Of a stretch of DNA of 64,000 bases, positions 9,172 to 18,107 are shown piece after piece (positions within the stretch are counted from its first letter, which is position 1; each line of letters opens with the position of its first letter). Source of the DNA: Tsuneonella rigui (GTDB taxonomy: Bacteria > Pseudomonadota > Alphaproteobacteria > Sphingomonadales > Sphingomonadaceae); the NCBI RefSeq assembly GCF_003958625.1, contig NZ_RSEL01000005.1:1-64000 (forward strand). Direction: 5' to 3'. Under the pieces are notes generated by a model. The model was not told where the DNA came from and did not search any database. It was given only the letters and a program-made list of their open reading frames with translations. Both the position numbers and the translations under genes were made by a program.

Positions 9172-10959
9172 CTAATCGGCCCAGGCGGCATCTTCGAGAT
9201 GAAGCTCGGCCTGCGGGCGGTCGCCCCAATCGTCGATCTTCGCGCGTCCCGCTAGCCACAGACTGCGTCCGCGCGATCCGTGGAGCAGGGCCTGGCCCAG
9301 CGCGCTTTCGGCGGCGCGGAAGGCGATCGCCTTGAAGCTCTTGCCGTCCATCCCGCTCGCCACAAGCCGCACGTGATCGGTGCCGACCACCTCCGCGCGG
9401 ACCAACCGCACAGGGCCGACTGCGAGCCGCGGACCGGGCCAGCCCATGCCGTAGGGACCGGCGCCATCGAGTGCTTCCACTAGCTCCGGCGTCAGGCCGC
9501 CAGGGGCGAGCGCGAGGTCCATCGGCATCGCGCCGCCTTCCATCGCCCGCGCGACTTGCGCACCGAGCCGCTCGTCCAGCCAATCGGCGAGCGCACCGAG
9601 CTGCGCGGCATCGATCGTGAGACCGGCGGCCATGGCGTGCCCGCCGCCCGCGACGAGGAGCCCGCTCTCGCGCGCGGCGATGATCGCAGCGCCGAGGTCG
9701 ATACCGGCGATCGAACGCCCGGAGCCCTTGCCGGTCTCGCCATCGAGCGCGATGACCACCGCGGGCTTGCCGGTCTTCTCCTTGATCCGCCCCGCGACGA
9801 TCCCGATTACACCGGGGTGCCAGCCGCGCCCCGCCAAGACGTGGACCGCGCGGTTGTGCTGGCCCTCGAGCATCGCCTCGGCGGCAGCCTGCACTTCGGC
9901 TTCGATTGCCCGGCGTTCCTCGTTGAGAGCCGAAAGCTGCTGGGCGATTGCGGCGGCTTCGTCGGGGTCCTCAGTCGTCAGCAACCGCACGCCGAGCGTC
10001 GATTCGCCGACGCGTCCACCAGCATTGATGCGGGGCCCAAGTGCAAAGCCGAGATCGCTGCACGCGGGCGCGCGCTTTAGGCGGCTTGCGTCGATCAGCG
10101 CCGCCATCCCGACGTTGGCGCGGCGCGCCATGACCTTGAGCCCCTGCGCGACGAACGCGCGGTTGAGCCCGCGGATTTGCGCGACGTCGGCGACGGTGCC
10201 GAGTGCGACCAGATCGAGCAGGCTCATCAGGTCGGGCTCGGCGCGGTCTGTGAAATAGCCATGGGCGCGCAAGGTGCGGACCAGCGCAACCGCTAGGACG
10301 AACGCGACGCCGACCGCCGCCAGGTGCCCATGCTCGGCGCCGATCTCGCTTTCATCGAGCCGGTTGGGGTTCACCAGCGCAGCGGCGAGCGGCAACTCGT
10401 GCGCGCATTTGTGATGGTCGACCACAATCACATCGACCCCGGCGGCATGCGCCTGCGCCAAGGCGTCGTGCGCCATGGCCCCGCAATCGACCGTGACGAT
10501 CAGGCTGGAGCCTTCCTCCGCCAGCCGCACCAACGCCTCGCCGCTGGGGCCGTAGCCCTCGAGCAGACGATCGGGGATGTAGTAGCGGGCGTCGTGGCCG
10601 AGCATGCGCAGGAGGCGGATCATCAGCGCCGCACTGGTCGCGCCGTCGACGTCGTAATCGCCGTAGATCGTCACCGTCTCGCCGGTCATGACCGCCTGCG
10701 CGAGGCGCTCGGCAGCGGCGTCCATGTCGCGGAAATGCGAGGGATCGGGAAGGAAGGCGCGCATCGTGGGGACGCGATGACGATCGAGATCGTCCCGCGC
10801 CACGCCGCGCGAGAGCAGAAGCTGGGTCACCACGTCGTCGAGCGCGCCGGTGCTTTCGCCCCACGAGGCGCTGACGTCCATGTTGCCGCCGCGCCAGTGC
10901 CAGGCCTTGCCAGACAGCGAGCGGTCGACGCCGAAGACGGTGCTGATGGTGGAAGCCAT
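9172..10959 (-). CDS. recJ: single-stranded-DNA-specific exonuclease RecJ
   Basis: The ATG at 10959 gives a 595-residue protein, a normal RecJ length. The DHH phosphoesterase core has DYDVDGATS (101-109), VDCG (157-160) and DHH (181-183). The DHHA1 domain with GGGHAMAAG and a C-terminal OB-fold follow. RecJ degrades single-stranded DNA 5' to 3' in RecF-pathway recombination, mismatch repair and base excision repair. It diverges from the flavodoxin-like gene across an 82-base gap and precedes the VOC gene. Confidence 0.95.
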   Translation of the reverse strand: MASTISTVFGVDRSLSGKAWHWRGGNMDVSASWGESTGALDDVVTQLLLSRGVARDDLDRHRVPTMRAFLPDPSHFRDMDAAAERLAQAVMTGETVTIYGDYDVDGATSAALMIRLLRMLGHDARYYIPDRLLEGYGPSGEALVRLAEEGSSLIVTVDCGAMAHDALAQAHAAGVDVIVVDHHKCAHELPLAAALVNPNRLDESEIGAEHGHLAAVGVAFVLAVALVRTLRAHGYFTDRAEPDLMSLLDLVALGTVADVAQIRGLNRAFVAQGLKVMARRANVGMAALIDASRLKRAPACSDLGFALGPRINAGGRVGESTLGVRLLTTEDPDEAAAIAQQLSALNEERRAIEAEVQAAAEAMLEGQHNRAVHVLAGRGWHPGVIGIVAGRIKEKTGKPAVVIALDGETGKGSGRSIAGIDLGAAIIAARESGLLVAGGGHAMAAGLTIDAAQLGALADWLDERLGAQVARAMEGGAMPMDLALAPGGLTPELVEALDGAGPYGMGWPGPRLAVGPVRLVRAEVVGTDHVRLVASGMDGKSFKAIAFRAAESALGQALLHGSRGRSLWLAGRAKIDDWGDRPQAELHLEDAAWAD

Positions 10960-11041
10960 GGCGCGGGTTCTAGAGCAGCGCGGACTCGGCGGCAAATCCG
11001 CCGGCGTTGACAATCGACAGCGGTGCGCGATTCTCGCTCGC

Positions 11042-11524
11042 GTGAATGCGCAGCTCCTGATTGCTTGGCACAGCCGCACCGGCGCGGCGGAAGCGATGGC
11101 GCGTGCGGCGTTCGACGGAGCGGGCGAAAGCGCGCTTCTGCTCACCGCACAAGAGGTTCAACCTGATCATTTGCTCGCCGCGGCAGGCTACCTGTTCGTG
11201 TGCCCCGAGAACCTCGCGAGCATGAGCGGCGCGATGAAGGAGATGTTCGACCGCTGCTACTATCCGGTGCTCGGCCGGATCGAAGGGCGGCCTTATTCTA
11301 CTGCCATCGCCGCCGGCTCCGATGGCACCGGAGCGCAGCGGCAGATCGATCGGATCGCGACCGGCTGGCGTTTGCGGCGCGTGGCGGAGCCGGTCATCGT
11401 GAACCTTGCGGCGCAGACTCCGGAGGCGATCTTGGCGCCCAAGACTGTCGGCGATGCGGAGCTGCAAGTCTGCCGCGAGCTGGGCGCGGCGCTGGCCCAG
11501 GGCCTGGCGGAAGGCATCTTCTAA
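11042..11524 (+). CDS. flavodoxin-like NAD(P)H/FMN protein
   Basis: A GTG at 11042 gives VNAQLLIAWHSRTGAAEAMA, in which the loop after the first strand (SRTGAAEAM) is the FMN-phosphate site of flavodoxin-like folds. The product is 160 residues. Further family features are FVCPENLASMSGAMKEMFDRCYYPVLG and the central strand with SDGTGAQRQIDRI. The frame is open further upstream, but that part overlaps recJ and reads as non-coding. The function is probably electron transfer or quinone/chromate-type reduction; the partner is unknown. Confidence 0.78.
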   Translation: MNAQLLIAWHSRTGAAEAMARAAFDGAGESALLLTAQEVQPDHLLAAAGYLFVCPENLASMSGAMKEMFDRCYYPVLGRIEGRPYSTAIAAGSDGTGAQRQIDRIATGWRLRRVAEPVIVNLAAQTPEAILAPKTVGDAELQVCRELGAALAQGLAEGIF

Positions 11525-11682
11525 CCGGATTACCGCCGAATCGCGTCGGAAACGGATGGAACTGCCCGTGGAAGACTCGACTAGGCGCTTGTTTCACGTC
11601 ACAAAATCACAGCAGAGGCGATCGCGGGACTATTTCGATTTCGGGCGGAAACGACAAAGCTGTTCGCGCGGGGAAGGGGGCC

Positions 11683-12405
11683 TTGCTGCTGCTGTTCCCG
11701 CGCGGGGATCGGCCCGATGTCACCACGCTGCGTGCGACGGTAACCGGAACCGAGCGGATCGCCGTCACCAACACCTTGGGTGAAGAAGACCCCGCGCTGC
11801 CACAAGGCATTGAGCTGCTGCGCGACGGGATGACCTATGACCTCGTCGGCGCCGCTCCTGGTCCCGGGATCGCGCTGCCGACGCTCGAATACCGCCTCGG
11901 TGTGTCGCACGAGATGGCGGACGGGGCGCATGAAGCGCTCGCGCTCCAGCCCGGGCCCCACCTGGCTCCGGGGGCGCGGACGATGCCGGTGGTGCGCACG
12001 ATGATGGGGGGCGCTGCGATGATCGTGGCGCACCTGCCGGGCTTGCGCGCGGTGGCCTGGCCCGCCGCCGGGACGGTGATCGGGCCCGACTTCTTCGTGT
12101 CGAGCATGACCGCGTGGCTCGCCGGAGGGGCGTTTCCCGCGCTCGGCCTGACCGCCTTTTCGCCGGTGGCGGGTGGCGGCTTGCGGAGCGAGGGGCTGGC
12201 GTTCTTCACCGGGCAGGAGCTCCAGCTCGCGACCGAACTGGCGGAGGACCGCGCGGCGGGCACGCGCCTTGGGGTGCGGCTGGTCAACCAGTTGGTCGGG
12301 CAGGGCCAGGTGACCGCAGCGGAAGCGATCATCGGGCCCGAGGGCGAGCGGCTGACTCTCGAGCCTTCGCCAGATGCCCGCACGGTCCGCGTCCGCCGGG
12401 GGTGA
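11683..12405 (+). CDS. protein of unknown function upstream of the AHH nuclease gene (start uncertain)
   Basis: The coding signal is clear from about 11640 to the stop at 12405, but there is no ATG or GTG in a sensible place. I use TTG 11683, which follows a G-rich GGAAGGGGG. A start at ATT 11632 is possible. An ATG at 11555 in another reading frame would require a frameshift. From the TTG the product has about 240 residues and Gly/Ala-rich beta-like segments (TMPVVRTMMGGAAMI; WLAGGAFPALGLTAFSP; GLAFFTGQELQL). I do not recognise the family. Its stop overlaps the GTG start of the AHH gene by four bases (GTGA), so translation of the two is probably coupled and they may work together. Confidence 0.55.
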   Translation: MLLLFPRGDRPDVTTLRATVTGTERIAVTNTLGEEDPALPQGIELLRDGMTYDLVGAAPGPGIALPTLEYRLGVSHEMADGAHEALALQPGPHLAPGARTMPVVRTMMGGAAMIVAHLPGLRAVAWPAAGTVIGPDFFVSSMTAWLAGGAFPALGLTAFSPVAGGGLRSEGLAFFTGQELQLATELAEDRAAGTRLGVRLVNQLVGQGQVTAAEAIIGPEGERLTLEPSPDARTVRVRRG

Positions 12406-12953
12406 CGGGCGCGAGGGTTGAGCGGGCGCGGCTGCCATTCCGCGCGGTCAATCGCGCCGGTACGCCGGGGCACGATCCGGAGCTGCAACGGCACCACCTG
12501 CTCCCCTGCCAACTGCGATCGCGCGCCTGTTTCCGGCGTATGTTCGGGGGCATCGACCCAGTGCGGCTGGGGTTCGGCGACTTCCGCCGCAACGGCCTGC
12601 TGCTGCCTGCCGGGAGCGCGGCGGCCCGGCGGCTGGGCCTTCCGCTCCACCGCGGGCCGCACCGCGACTACAACGCGATGGTGATCGAGCGGGTAGGGCA
12701 GATCGAGCACCGCTGGGCGAGCCGCCACCCGCGCCGGCCGGAGGAGGCGGGAGAGGAGGCCCTGTTCCGGCTCGCGCTGCTCCAGCGCACCCTGCGCCGG
12801 CGACTGCTCGACCCGCCGGGAAAGCCGCTCCGCCTCAACCGCAACGATCCGCTCGGCGCCGGGTTCGACTTTACCGAGCTCGATGCGATGGCGGCGTCCC
12901 TGTGGGACGATACTCAGACGGTCTTCGCGGCAAGCTCCGCCTTGGCCTGCTGA
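12402..12953 (+). CDS. AHH-domain putative nuclease
   Basis: The GTG start at 12402 overlaps the preceding stop. The product has 183 residues. Residues 18-95 match the AHH family of predicted HNH/EndoVII-type nucleases: RHHLLP (30-35) provides the catalytic-type His pair, and HRGPHRDYN (83-91) is the second conserved block. The C-terminal part (LRRRLLDPPGKPLRLNRNDPLGAGFDFTELD) is basic then acidic. AHH domains are known mostly as toxin modules of polymorphic secretion systems, but here no secretion domain or immunity gene is evident apart from the coupled unknown gene upstream. Its 3' end overlaps the convergent nitronate monooxygenase gene by 40 bases. Confidence 0.75.
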   Translation: MTGARVERARLPFRAVNRAGTPGHDPELQRHHLLPCQLRSRACFRRMFGGIDPVRLGFGDFRRNGLLLPAGSAAARRLGLPLHRGPHRDYNAMVIERVGQIEHRWASRHPRRPEEAGEEALFRLALLQRTLRRRLLDPPGKPLRLNRNDPLGAGFDFTELDAMAASLWDDTQTVFAASSALAC

Positions 12954-13888
12954 TATTCGGCCTCAAGCCGGTCGACCCGCGCCGCCACGCTCTCGACCGC
13001 GCCCACCATGCCGACACCCTGGCCCGAGCCCCAGATGTCTTTCCACGCCTTCGCCTCGGTGTTTCCGCCCGAGCCGAAGTTCATCGCGGAAGGGTCGCTC
13101 ACCGGCAGGTTGTCCGGGTCCATCCCGTTCGCCTCGATAGACGAGCGCAAGTAGTTGCCGTGCACCCCGGTGAAGAGGTTCGAATAGACGATCCCGTCCG
13201 CCCGCGCGGCGACGATCGCGTCCTTGTAGCCCTGGTCGGCGTTGGCCTCCTCGGTCGCGATCCAGGGTGAGCCGATGTAGGCGAAGTCCGCCCCCATCGC
13301 CTGCGCCGCCAGCACCGAGCGGCCGTGCGCGATCGAGCCCGAAAGCGCCACCGGCCCATCGAACCAGGTGCGGATCTCCTGCATCATCGCGAACGGCGAC
13401 AGGGTCCCGGCATGCCCGCCCGCACCGGCGGCGACCGGGATCAGTCCGGTTGCGCCCTTCTCGATCGCTTTCCTCGCAAAGCGGTCGTTGATCACGTCGT
13501 GCAGCGTGATCCCGCCCCAGCCGGCGACCGCGGCGAACACATCTTCGCGTGCGCCCAGTGAGGTGATCACCATCGGCACCTGCCACTTGGCGCAAACCTC
13601 CATGTCCTCGTCGAGCCGGTTGTTCGATTTGTGGACGATCTGATTGACCGCATACGGCGCGGCGGGCCGGTCCGGGTTGTCGCGATTGTGCTGCGCGAGC
13701 TCCTCGGTGATCCGGTGCAGCCATTCGTCGAGCACGCCTGAAGGCCGGGCGTTAAGTGCCGGGAATGAGCCGACAATCCCCGCCTTGCACTGCGCGATGA
13801 CCAGCTCCGGCCCGGAGACGATGAACAGCGGTGAGCCGATGACGGGCAGGCGCAGGCGATCGAACGGGGCGGGCAGGGTGGTTGGCAT
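12914..13888 (-). CDS. nitronate monooxygenase (NPD-type flavoprotein)
   Basis: The protein has 324 residues and a TIM-barrel FMN fold. Typical features are the N-terminal LRLPVIGSPLFIVSGPELVIAQCKAGIVGSFPALNAR, the central KGATGLIPVAAGAGGHAG with the catalytic-type His, and SGSIAHGRSVLAAQAMGADFAYIGSPW, which binds the FMN phosphate. Such enzymes oxidise nitronates or similar compounds. The C-terminus overlaps the AHH gene on the opposite strand. An amidohydrolase gene lies upstream in the opposite part of the same strand, 59 bases away. Confidence 0.9.
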   Translation of the reverse strand: MPTTLPAPFDRLRLPVIGSPLFIVSGPELVIAQCKAGIVGSFPALNARPSGVLDEWLHRITEELAQHNRDNPDRPAAPYAVNQIVHKSNNRLDEDMEVCAKWQVPMVITSLGAREDVFAAVAGWGGITLHDVINDRFARKAIEKGATGLIPVAAGAGGHAGTLSPFAMMQEIRTWFDGPVALSGSIAHGRSVLAAQAMGADFAYIGSPWIATEEANADQGYKDAIVAARADGIVYSNLFTGVHGNYLRSSIEANGMDPDNLPVSDPSAMNFGSGGNTEAKAWKDIWGSGQGVGMVGAVESVAARVDRLEAEYQQAKAELAAKTV

Positions 13889-13947
13889 CGGATACTCCGG
13901 TTGCGATTCGAAACCGGCTTATCGCGTGCCGGAGAGGCTGTCGAGCG

Positions 13948-14991
13948 TCAGGCCGCGAGCAGGTGCTCGAGCCCGTAAACCCGCGCCGCGGTGCCGGCGA
14001 ACAGGTCGCGCTTCTCGCTGTCCGAGGCGCCGCTGGCGAGGCGCTTGAATGCGTTCCACAGCACCGGATAGCTCGCGCCCCAGCGGTCGACCGGGTAGTT
14101 GCTCTCGAACATCGCACGCGCCGGGCCGAAAGCCGCGATGCAGGTGTCGATGTAGGGCTCCCACAGTTTCGCCAGCTCCTCCGAGCCGAGCCCGGCGGCC
14201 GGACCGTTGTCGGGCAACTGGCAGAACGCCATCGCCAGGCCGCCCAACTTGACCGAGACGTTCTCGCACTCGGCGATCGCCTGGATCGAGTTGCGCCAGC
14301 GGCCGAAGTTCTCGGTGAGCTTGCCGCGATGGCTGGCGATGCCGAGCGGGGTGCCGCAGTGGTCGAGCACGATCGGCTGATCGGGGAACGCGCGCGCGAG
14401 ATCGAGCACGTCACCCAGTTGCGGCTCGAGCAGCCAGGCATCGAAGGTCAGCCCGCGCTTGCCGAGTTCGGCGAACCCTTCGCGGAAGGTGCTGTCGAGG
14501 TAAAGCCCCTGCGGCGCGTGGAACGGCGGGCCGAGTACTTCGGGATCGGCATCCCACGCCGCGGCATGGCGAATGCCGACGAAGCGCGGGGAGGCCGCTT
14601 GCAGCGCATCGAGTACCTCGCCGGCCTTCGCACCGAGGGTGAGATCGGCATGGCCGACGATCGCCGCGCACGGGCGGTATCCGCCGTACAGTCCGCTCGC
14701 GCCTTGCGCCGCGACGCCGTTGACGAACTCGACCTCGCCGACGACCTTCAGCGCCTCGCCCCGGCTGGCATCGTAGAACGCGCCGCATTCCATGAACACG
14801 GTGCCGACCACGTTGTGGCCCGAGTGCGTGTCCGCCTGCAGCTGGTCGAACGTGTAGTGCGCCGCGCCGGCCAGCGTTTCGAGAAAGTCGTGCCGCGGCT
14901 CGGGGAAGGCGGGCAGCACAGGCCGCAGGTCCCACAAGTGGTGGTGCGGATCGATGATCGGCAGCTCGGGTTCGAGAATCGCTTCGTTCAT
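13948..14991 (-). CDS. amidohydrolase-family metal-dependent hydrolase (lactonase-like)
   Basis: I start at ATG 14991, which has GAGAGG eight bases upstream; an in-frame ATG at 15006 is the alternative. The product has 347 residues. The TIM-barrel metal motif IIDPHHHLWDLRP lies near the N-terminus. Later are IRHAAAWD, IVLDHCGTPLG and ESNYPVDRWG, as in the amidohydrolase_2 group that includes L-fuconolactonase and 4-sulfomuconolactone hydrolase. The substrate is not predicted. It probably forms an operon with the nitronate monooxygenase gene that follows 59 bases later. Confidence 0.85.
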   Translation of the reverse strand: MNEAILEPELPIIDPHHHLWDLRPVLPAFPEPRHDFLETLAGAAHYTFDQLQADTHSGHNVVGTVFMECGAFYDASRGEALKVVGEVEFVNGVAAQGASGLYGGYRPCAAIVGHADLTLGAKAGEVLDALQAASPRFVGIRHAAAWDADPEVLGPPFHAPQGLYLDSTFREGFAELGKRGLTFDAWLLEPQLGDVLDLARAFPDQPIVLDHCGTPLGIASHRGKLTENFGRWRNSIQAIAECENVSVKLGGLAMAFCQLPDNGPAAGLGSEELAKLWEPYIDTCIAAFGPARAMFESNYPVDRWGASYPVLWNAFKRLASGASDSEKRDLFAGTAARVYGLEHLLAA

Positions 14992-15020
14992 GCTGGCACC
15001 TCTCAAGCTGTCGATCGCGT

Positions 15021-15049
15021 AGGACTTGTCACACTTGTCACACTGTCCT
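15021..15049. promoter_or_regulatory. tandem repeat, possible operator upstream of the amidohydrolase gene
   Basis: Two perfect copies of ACTTGTCAC stand head to tail at 15024-15041. They are flanked by the inverted pair AGGAC (15021-15025) and GTCCT (15045-15049). The site is 30-60 bases upstream of the amidohydrolase ATG, where a regulator could act. No protein is assigned. Confidence 0.35.
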
Positions 15050-15205
15050 GAAGCAAAAAATTTCGGCCCCCACGGAGCAAGTCTGAGTTGCGAGAATGAG
15101 GAGGCAAGGATCGCTCATAGGGTTATCTATGCCGAAAGCGCCGAGGTAGGAAAGCGGCGGCGTGCGCGGTTGCGGCTGGCGGTGAGTCCCCTAAGAGGGT
15201 GGCTG

Positions 15206-16279
15206 ATGACCGGCATACTGCGACACTGGACCTGGCTGGCGCCGCTGTTCGCCTGGCTCCTTTTCCTGCTCAGCACCGGCACCACCGTATCTCCGATCCT
15301 GTTGGCCGCCGGATTGATCGCGACCGTGCTGGCGGCGGTGCATCACGCGGAGTTGGTGGCGCACCGGGTGGGGGAGCCGTTCGGGACGTTCCTGCTCGCG
15401 ATCGCGGTGACGGTGATCGAGCTGGGGCTGATCCTGACGCTGATGTCGGCCGGCGGAGAGAGCGCGGCCACGCTCGCCCGCGACACGGTGTTCGCGGCGG
15501 TGATGATCATTCTCAATGGCCTGATGGGGATTTGCATCCTCGTCGGTGCCATCCGGCACAAGGAGCAGGCGTTCCAGCAGACCGGCGTCAGCGCCGCGCT
15601 GGCGACGATCTGCGCGCTGACCGTGCTGACGCTCGTTCTGCCCAACTTCACCGTCAGCGAGCCCGGGCCGCTTTATTCACCGTCGCAGCTCGGCTTCGTC
15701 GCGGTGGTTTCGTTCCTGCTCTACGCGACCTTCGTGGCGGTGCAGACGGTGCGGCATCGCGACTACTTCCTGCCCGACAAGACGATTGCGGCCGATCACG
15801 ACATCCACGCCGATCCGCCGACGAACGCGCAGACCGTGCGCTCGGCGTTGCTGCTGATCGCCTGCCTCGGTGCGGTCGTGCTGCTGGCCAAAGCGCTGGC
15901 ACCGCCGATCGAGAGCGCGATGGAGGATCTCGGCGCACCGCGCGCCATCGTCGGCGTGATCATCGCCGCCTTGGTCCTGCTGCCCGAAAGCGTCGCGGCG
16001 ATCCGCGCGGCGCTCGCCAATCGCCTCCAGACGAGCCTGAACCTCGGGCTCGGTTCTGCCCTGGCGACGATTGGCCTGACGATCCCGGCGGTGGCCGCCC
16101 TGTCCGTTATCGTGGGCCTGCCGATCGCACTGGGGCTCGATACCAAGAGCATCGTGCTGCTGTTCCTGACGCTGGTCGTGGCCACCCTATCGCTGGGCAC
16201 CGGGCGCACCACGGTCCTTCAGGGGGCGGTGCACCTCGTCATCTTCGCGGTCTATCTGTTCACCACCCTGGTGCCCTGA
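15206..16279 (+). CDS. chaA: ChaA-type calcium/sodium:proton antiporter
   Basis: The ATG at 15206 has AAGAGGGT upstream and gives 357 residues, near the length of E. coli ChaA. About ten or eleven membrane segments make two repeats. The paired acidic motifs of the CaCA superfamily are visible as GEPFGTFLLAIAVTVIELGLI and LVLLPESVAAIRAALANRLQTSLNLGLGSALATIGLTIP. It exports Ca2+ or monovalent cations in exchange for protons. Its 3' end overlaps the convergent leuA gene by 28 bases. Confidence 0.9.
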   Translation: MTGILRHWTWLAPLFAWLLFLLSTGTTVSPILLAAGLIATVLAAVHHAELVAHRVGEPFGTFLLAIAVTVIELGLILTLMSAGGESAATLARDTVFAAVMIILNGLMGICILVGAIRHKEQAFQQTGVSAALATICALTVLTLVLPNFTVSEPGPLYSPSQLGFVAVVSFLLYATFVAVQTVRHRDYFLPDKTIAADHDIHADPPTNAQTVRSALLLIACLGAVVLLAKALAPPIESAMEDLGAPRAIVGVIIAALVLLPESVAAIRAALANRLQTSLNLGLGSALATIGLTIPAVAALSVIVGLPIALGLDTKSIVLLFLTLVVATLSLGTGRTTVLQGAVHLVIFAVYLFTTLVP

Positions 16280-17964
16280 GCATCGGGCGCTGCGACCGCC
16301 GAATTTGCCGCGCTGACCACCGCACGCACGCTCGCGGTCGCGACGTCTTCGTCGATGCCGCAGCCCCACACGAAGCGGCCGTCAGGAAGCGCGCACTGGA
16401 CGTAGGCGGCGGCGCGGGCGTCGGAGCCGGTGGAGAGGGCGTGCTCGGAGTAGTCCGCCACTTCCATTTTTACTCCGAACGCCTCGTCCAGTGTGGCGAC
16501 GACCGAGGAGATTAGGCCATTACCGCGGCCGCTGACTGATTGTTCTTTGCCCTCGACCGCGATGGTCCCGGCGAAGACGCGGGTGCCGTCGGCGGCGCGC
16601 GTTTCTTCGTAATCGACCAGCTGGAACGGGCGCGTGGGTTCGCCGACGTGGTAGGTTTCGCGGAACGCCTGCCAGATGTCGGCGGCGTTGAGCTCGCGGC
16701 CCAATTCGTCGGCGATGCGCTGGACGGCCCTGGAGAAATCGGCCTGCATCGCCTTGGGCAGCTTGAGGCCCTGGTCCTGCTCGAGGACCCAGGCGAACCC
16801 GCCCTTGCCCGATTGCGAGTTGACGCGGATTACCGCTTCGTAGCTGCGGCCGAGGTCGGCCGGGTCGATCGGCAGGTAGGGCACGCGCCAGCGCTCGTCG
16901 TTCTGGGTAGCGGCCGCCTCGAAGCCCTTCTTGATGGCGTCCTGGTGGCTGCCCGAGAAAGCGGTGAACACCAGCTCGCCGCCATAGGGATGGCGCTGGT
17001 GGACGGGGATCTGATTGCAGTACTCGACGGTCTCGATGATCCGGTCGATGTCGGAGAAATCCAATCCTGGATCAATGCCTTGGGTGTACATGTTGAGAGC
17101 GACTGTCACCAGGCAGCAGTTACCGGTGCGCTCGCCGTTGCCGAACAGGCAGCCCTCGACCCGGTCGGCGCCGGCCATCAGGCCGAGCTCGGCGGCGGCG
17201 ACCCCGGTGCCGCGGTCGTTGTGGGTGTGGAGCGAGATCACCGCGCTCTCGCGGTTCGGCAGGTTGCGGCAGAAGTATTCGATCTGGTCGGCGTAGATGT
17301 TGGGCGTCGCCGCCTCGACCGTCGCGGGGAGGTTGAGGATGATCGGGCGGTCGGGCGTGGGCCGCAGGACCTCCATCACCGCCTCGCAGACCTCGATGCT
17401 GAAATCGAGCTCAGCGGTGGAGAAGGTCTCGGGGCTGTACTGGAAGTGCCAGTCGGTGCCGGGGCGGGCGGCGGCCTCGTCGCGCATGACCTTGGCGCCG
17501 GCGACCGCGATCGCCTTAACTTCCTCGCGGCTCATGCGGAAGACGATGTCGCGCCACGCCGGACTGACGGCATTGTAGAGGTGGACGATCGCCGCCCTGG
17601 CGCCGTGCAGGCTGGCAAATGAGGTGCGGATCAGGTCCTCGCGGCTTTGGGTGAGCAGCTGCACCGTGACGTCATCGGGGATGCGTCCCGACGCCACGAG
17701 GCCTTGGATGAAGTCGAACTCGGTGGCGCCGGCGCTGGGGAAGCCGATCTCGATCTCCTTGACCCCGATCTCGACGAGGAGGTCGAAGAAGCGGTTCTTC
17801 TTCACCGCGTCCATCGGGTCGACGATCGCCTGGTTGCCGTCACGCAGGTCGGTCGAGAGCCAGCGGGGCGGGGCGGTGATCGTGCGGGCGGGCCACTGCC
17901 GGTCGGGCAGGGGCACTTGCGGGAAGGCGCTGTACTTGGCGCTCGGTTGGCTGAGCATGGGCAT
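16252..17964 (-). CDS. leuA: 2-isopropylmalate synthase (long form)
   Basis: The protein has 570 residues, fitting the long LeuA group. It condenses acetyl-CoA with 2-ketoisovalerate, the first step of leucine synthesis. The TIM-barrel catalytic domain has STDLRDGNQAIVDPM at the start, the HTHNDRG metal site (SLHTHNDRGTGVAAAELG) and a GNGERTGNC block. The C-terminal regulatory domain (about 430-560), which binds leucine as feedback inhibitor, is present. Upstream lies a leader with a Leu-rich reading frame, indicating attenuation. It is the last gene of the minus-strand ilvB-ilvN-ilvC-leuA cluster. Confidence 0.95.
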   Translation of the reverse strand: MPMLSQPSAKYSAFPQVPLPDRQWPARTITAPPRWLSTDLRDGNQAIVDPMDAVKKNRFFDLLVEIGVKEIEIGFPSAGATEFDFIQGLVASGRIPDDVTVQLLTQSREDLIRTSFASLHGARAAIVHLYNAVSPAWRDIVFRMSREEVKAIAVAGAKVMRDEAAARPGTDWHFQYSPETFSTAELDFSIEVCEAVMEVLRPTPDRPIILNLPATVEAATPNIYADQIEYFCRNLPNRESAVISLHTHNDRGTGVAAAELGLMAGADRVEGCLFGNGERTGNCCLVTVALNMYTQGIDPGLDFSDIDRIIETVEYCNQIPVHQRHPYGGELVFTAFSGSHQDAIKKGFEAAATQNDERWRVPYLPIDPADLGRSYEAVIRVNSQSGKGGFAWVLEQDQGLKLPKAMQADFSRAVQRIADELGRELNAADIWQAFRETYHVGEPTRPFQLVDYEETRAADGTRVFAGTIAVEGKEQSVSGRGNGLISSVVATLDEAFGVKMEVADYSEHALSTGSDARAAAYVQCALPDGRFVWGCGIDEDVATASVRAVVSAANSAVAAPDAQGTRVVNR

Positions 17965-18004
17965 CGGGAATACTCGTAACGGTGTCTGCTGGGGTGCGGC
18001 CTAT

Positions 18005-18057
18005 CCCTTGGGCGCCGTGCGCGCCCATCAGGTCGCGCGCAGGCTCACGCCCAAGGG
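18005..18057 (-). terminator. leuA leader hairpin (candidate attenuator or antiterminator)
   Basis: A perfect 10-base stem (18005-18014 with 18048-18057, CCCTTGGGCG/CGCCCAAGGG) encloses a second G+C-rich stem of GCGCGC type. The right-hand arm lies in the last codons of the Leu-rich leader frame. The arm itself is nearly self-complementary (CGCCCTTGGGCG), so alternative folds are possible, as expected for attenuation. There is no clear run of U after the stem, so which fold terminates is unclear. Confidence 0.5.
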
Positions 18058-18107
18058 CGTGTAAGTCGAAGCAGAATAAGCGCGTTACGGATCACGATTT
18101 GCTGCAT
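18045..18107 (-). CDS. leucine-rich leader peptide of leuA
   Basis: This 20-codon reading frame starts at ATG 18107 and stops with TGA at 18045, between the YceI gene and leuA on the same strand. It begins MQQIVIRNA and continues LILLRLTRPWA. It contains four Leu, three Ile and one Val codon, with four Leu and one Ile within seven consecutive codons (positions 10-15 mainly). The frame ends inside a strong hairpin. This matches the design of amino-acid attenuators known for leu and ilv operons: ribosome stalling at Leu codons would change the fold. There is no clear ribosome-binding site; it may be translated as a leaderless or near-leaderless message. Confidence 0.7.
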   Translation of the reverse strand: MQQIVIRNALILLRLTRPWA

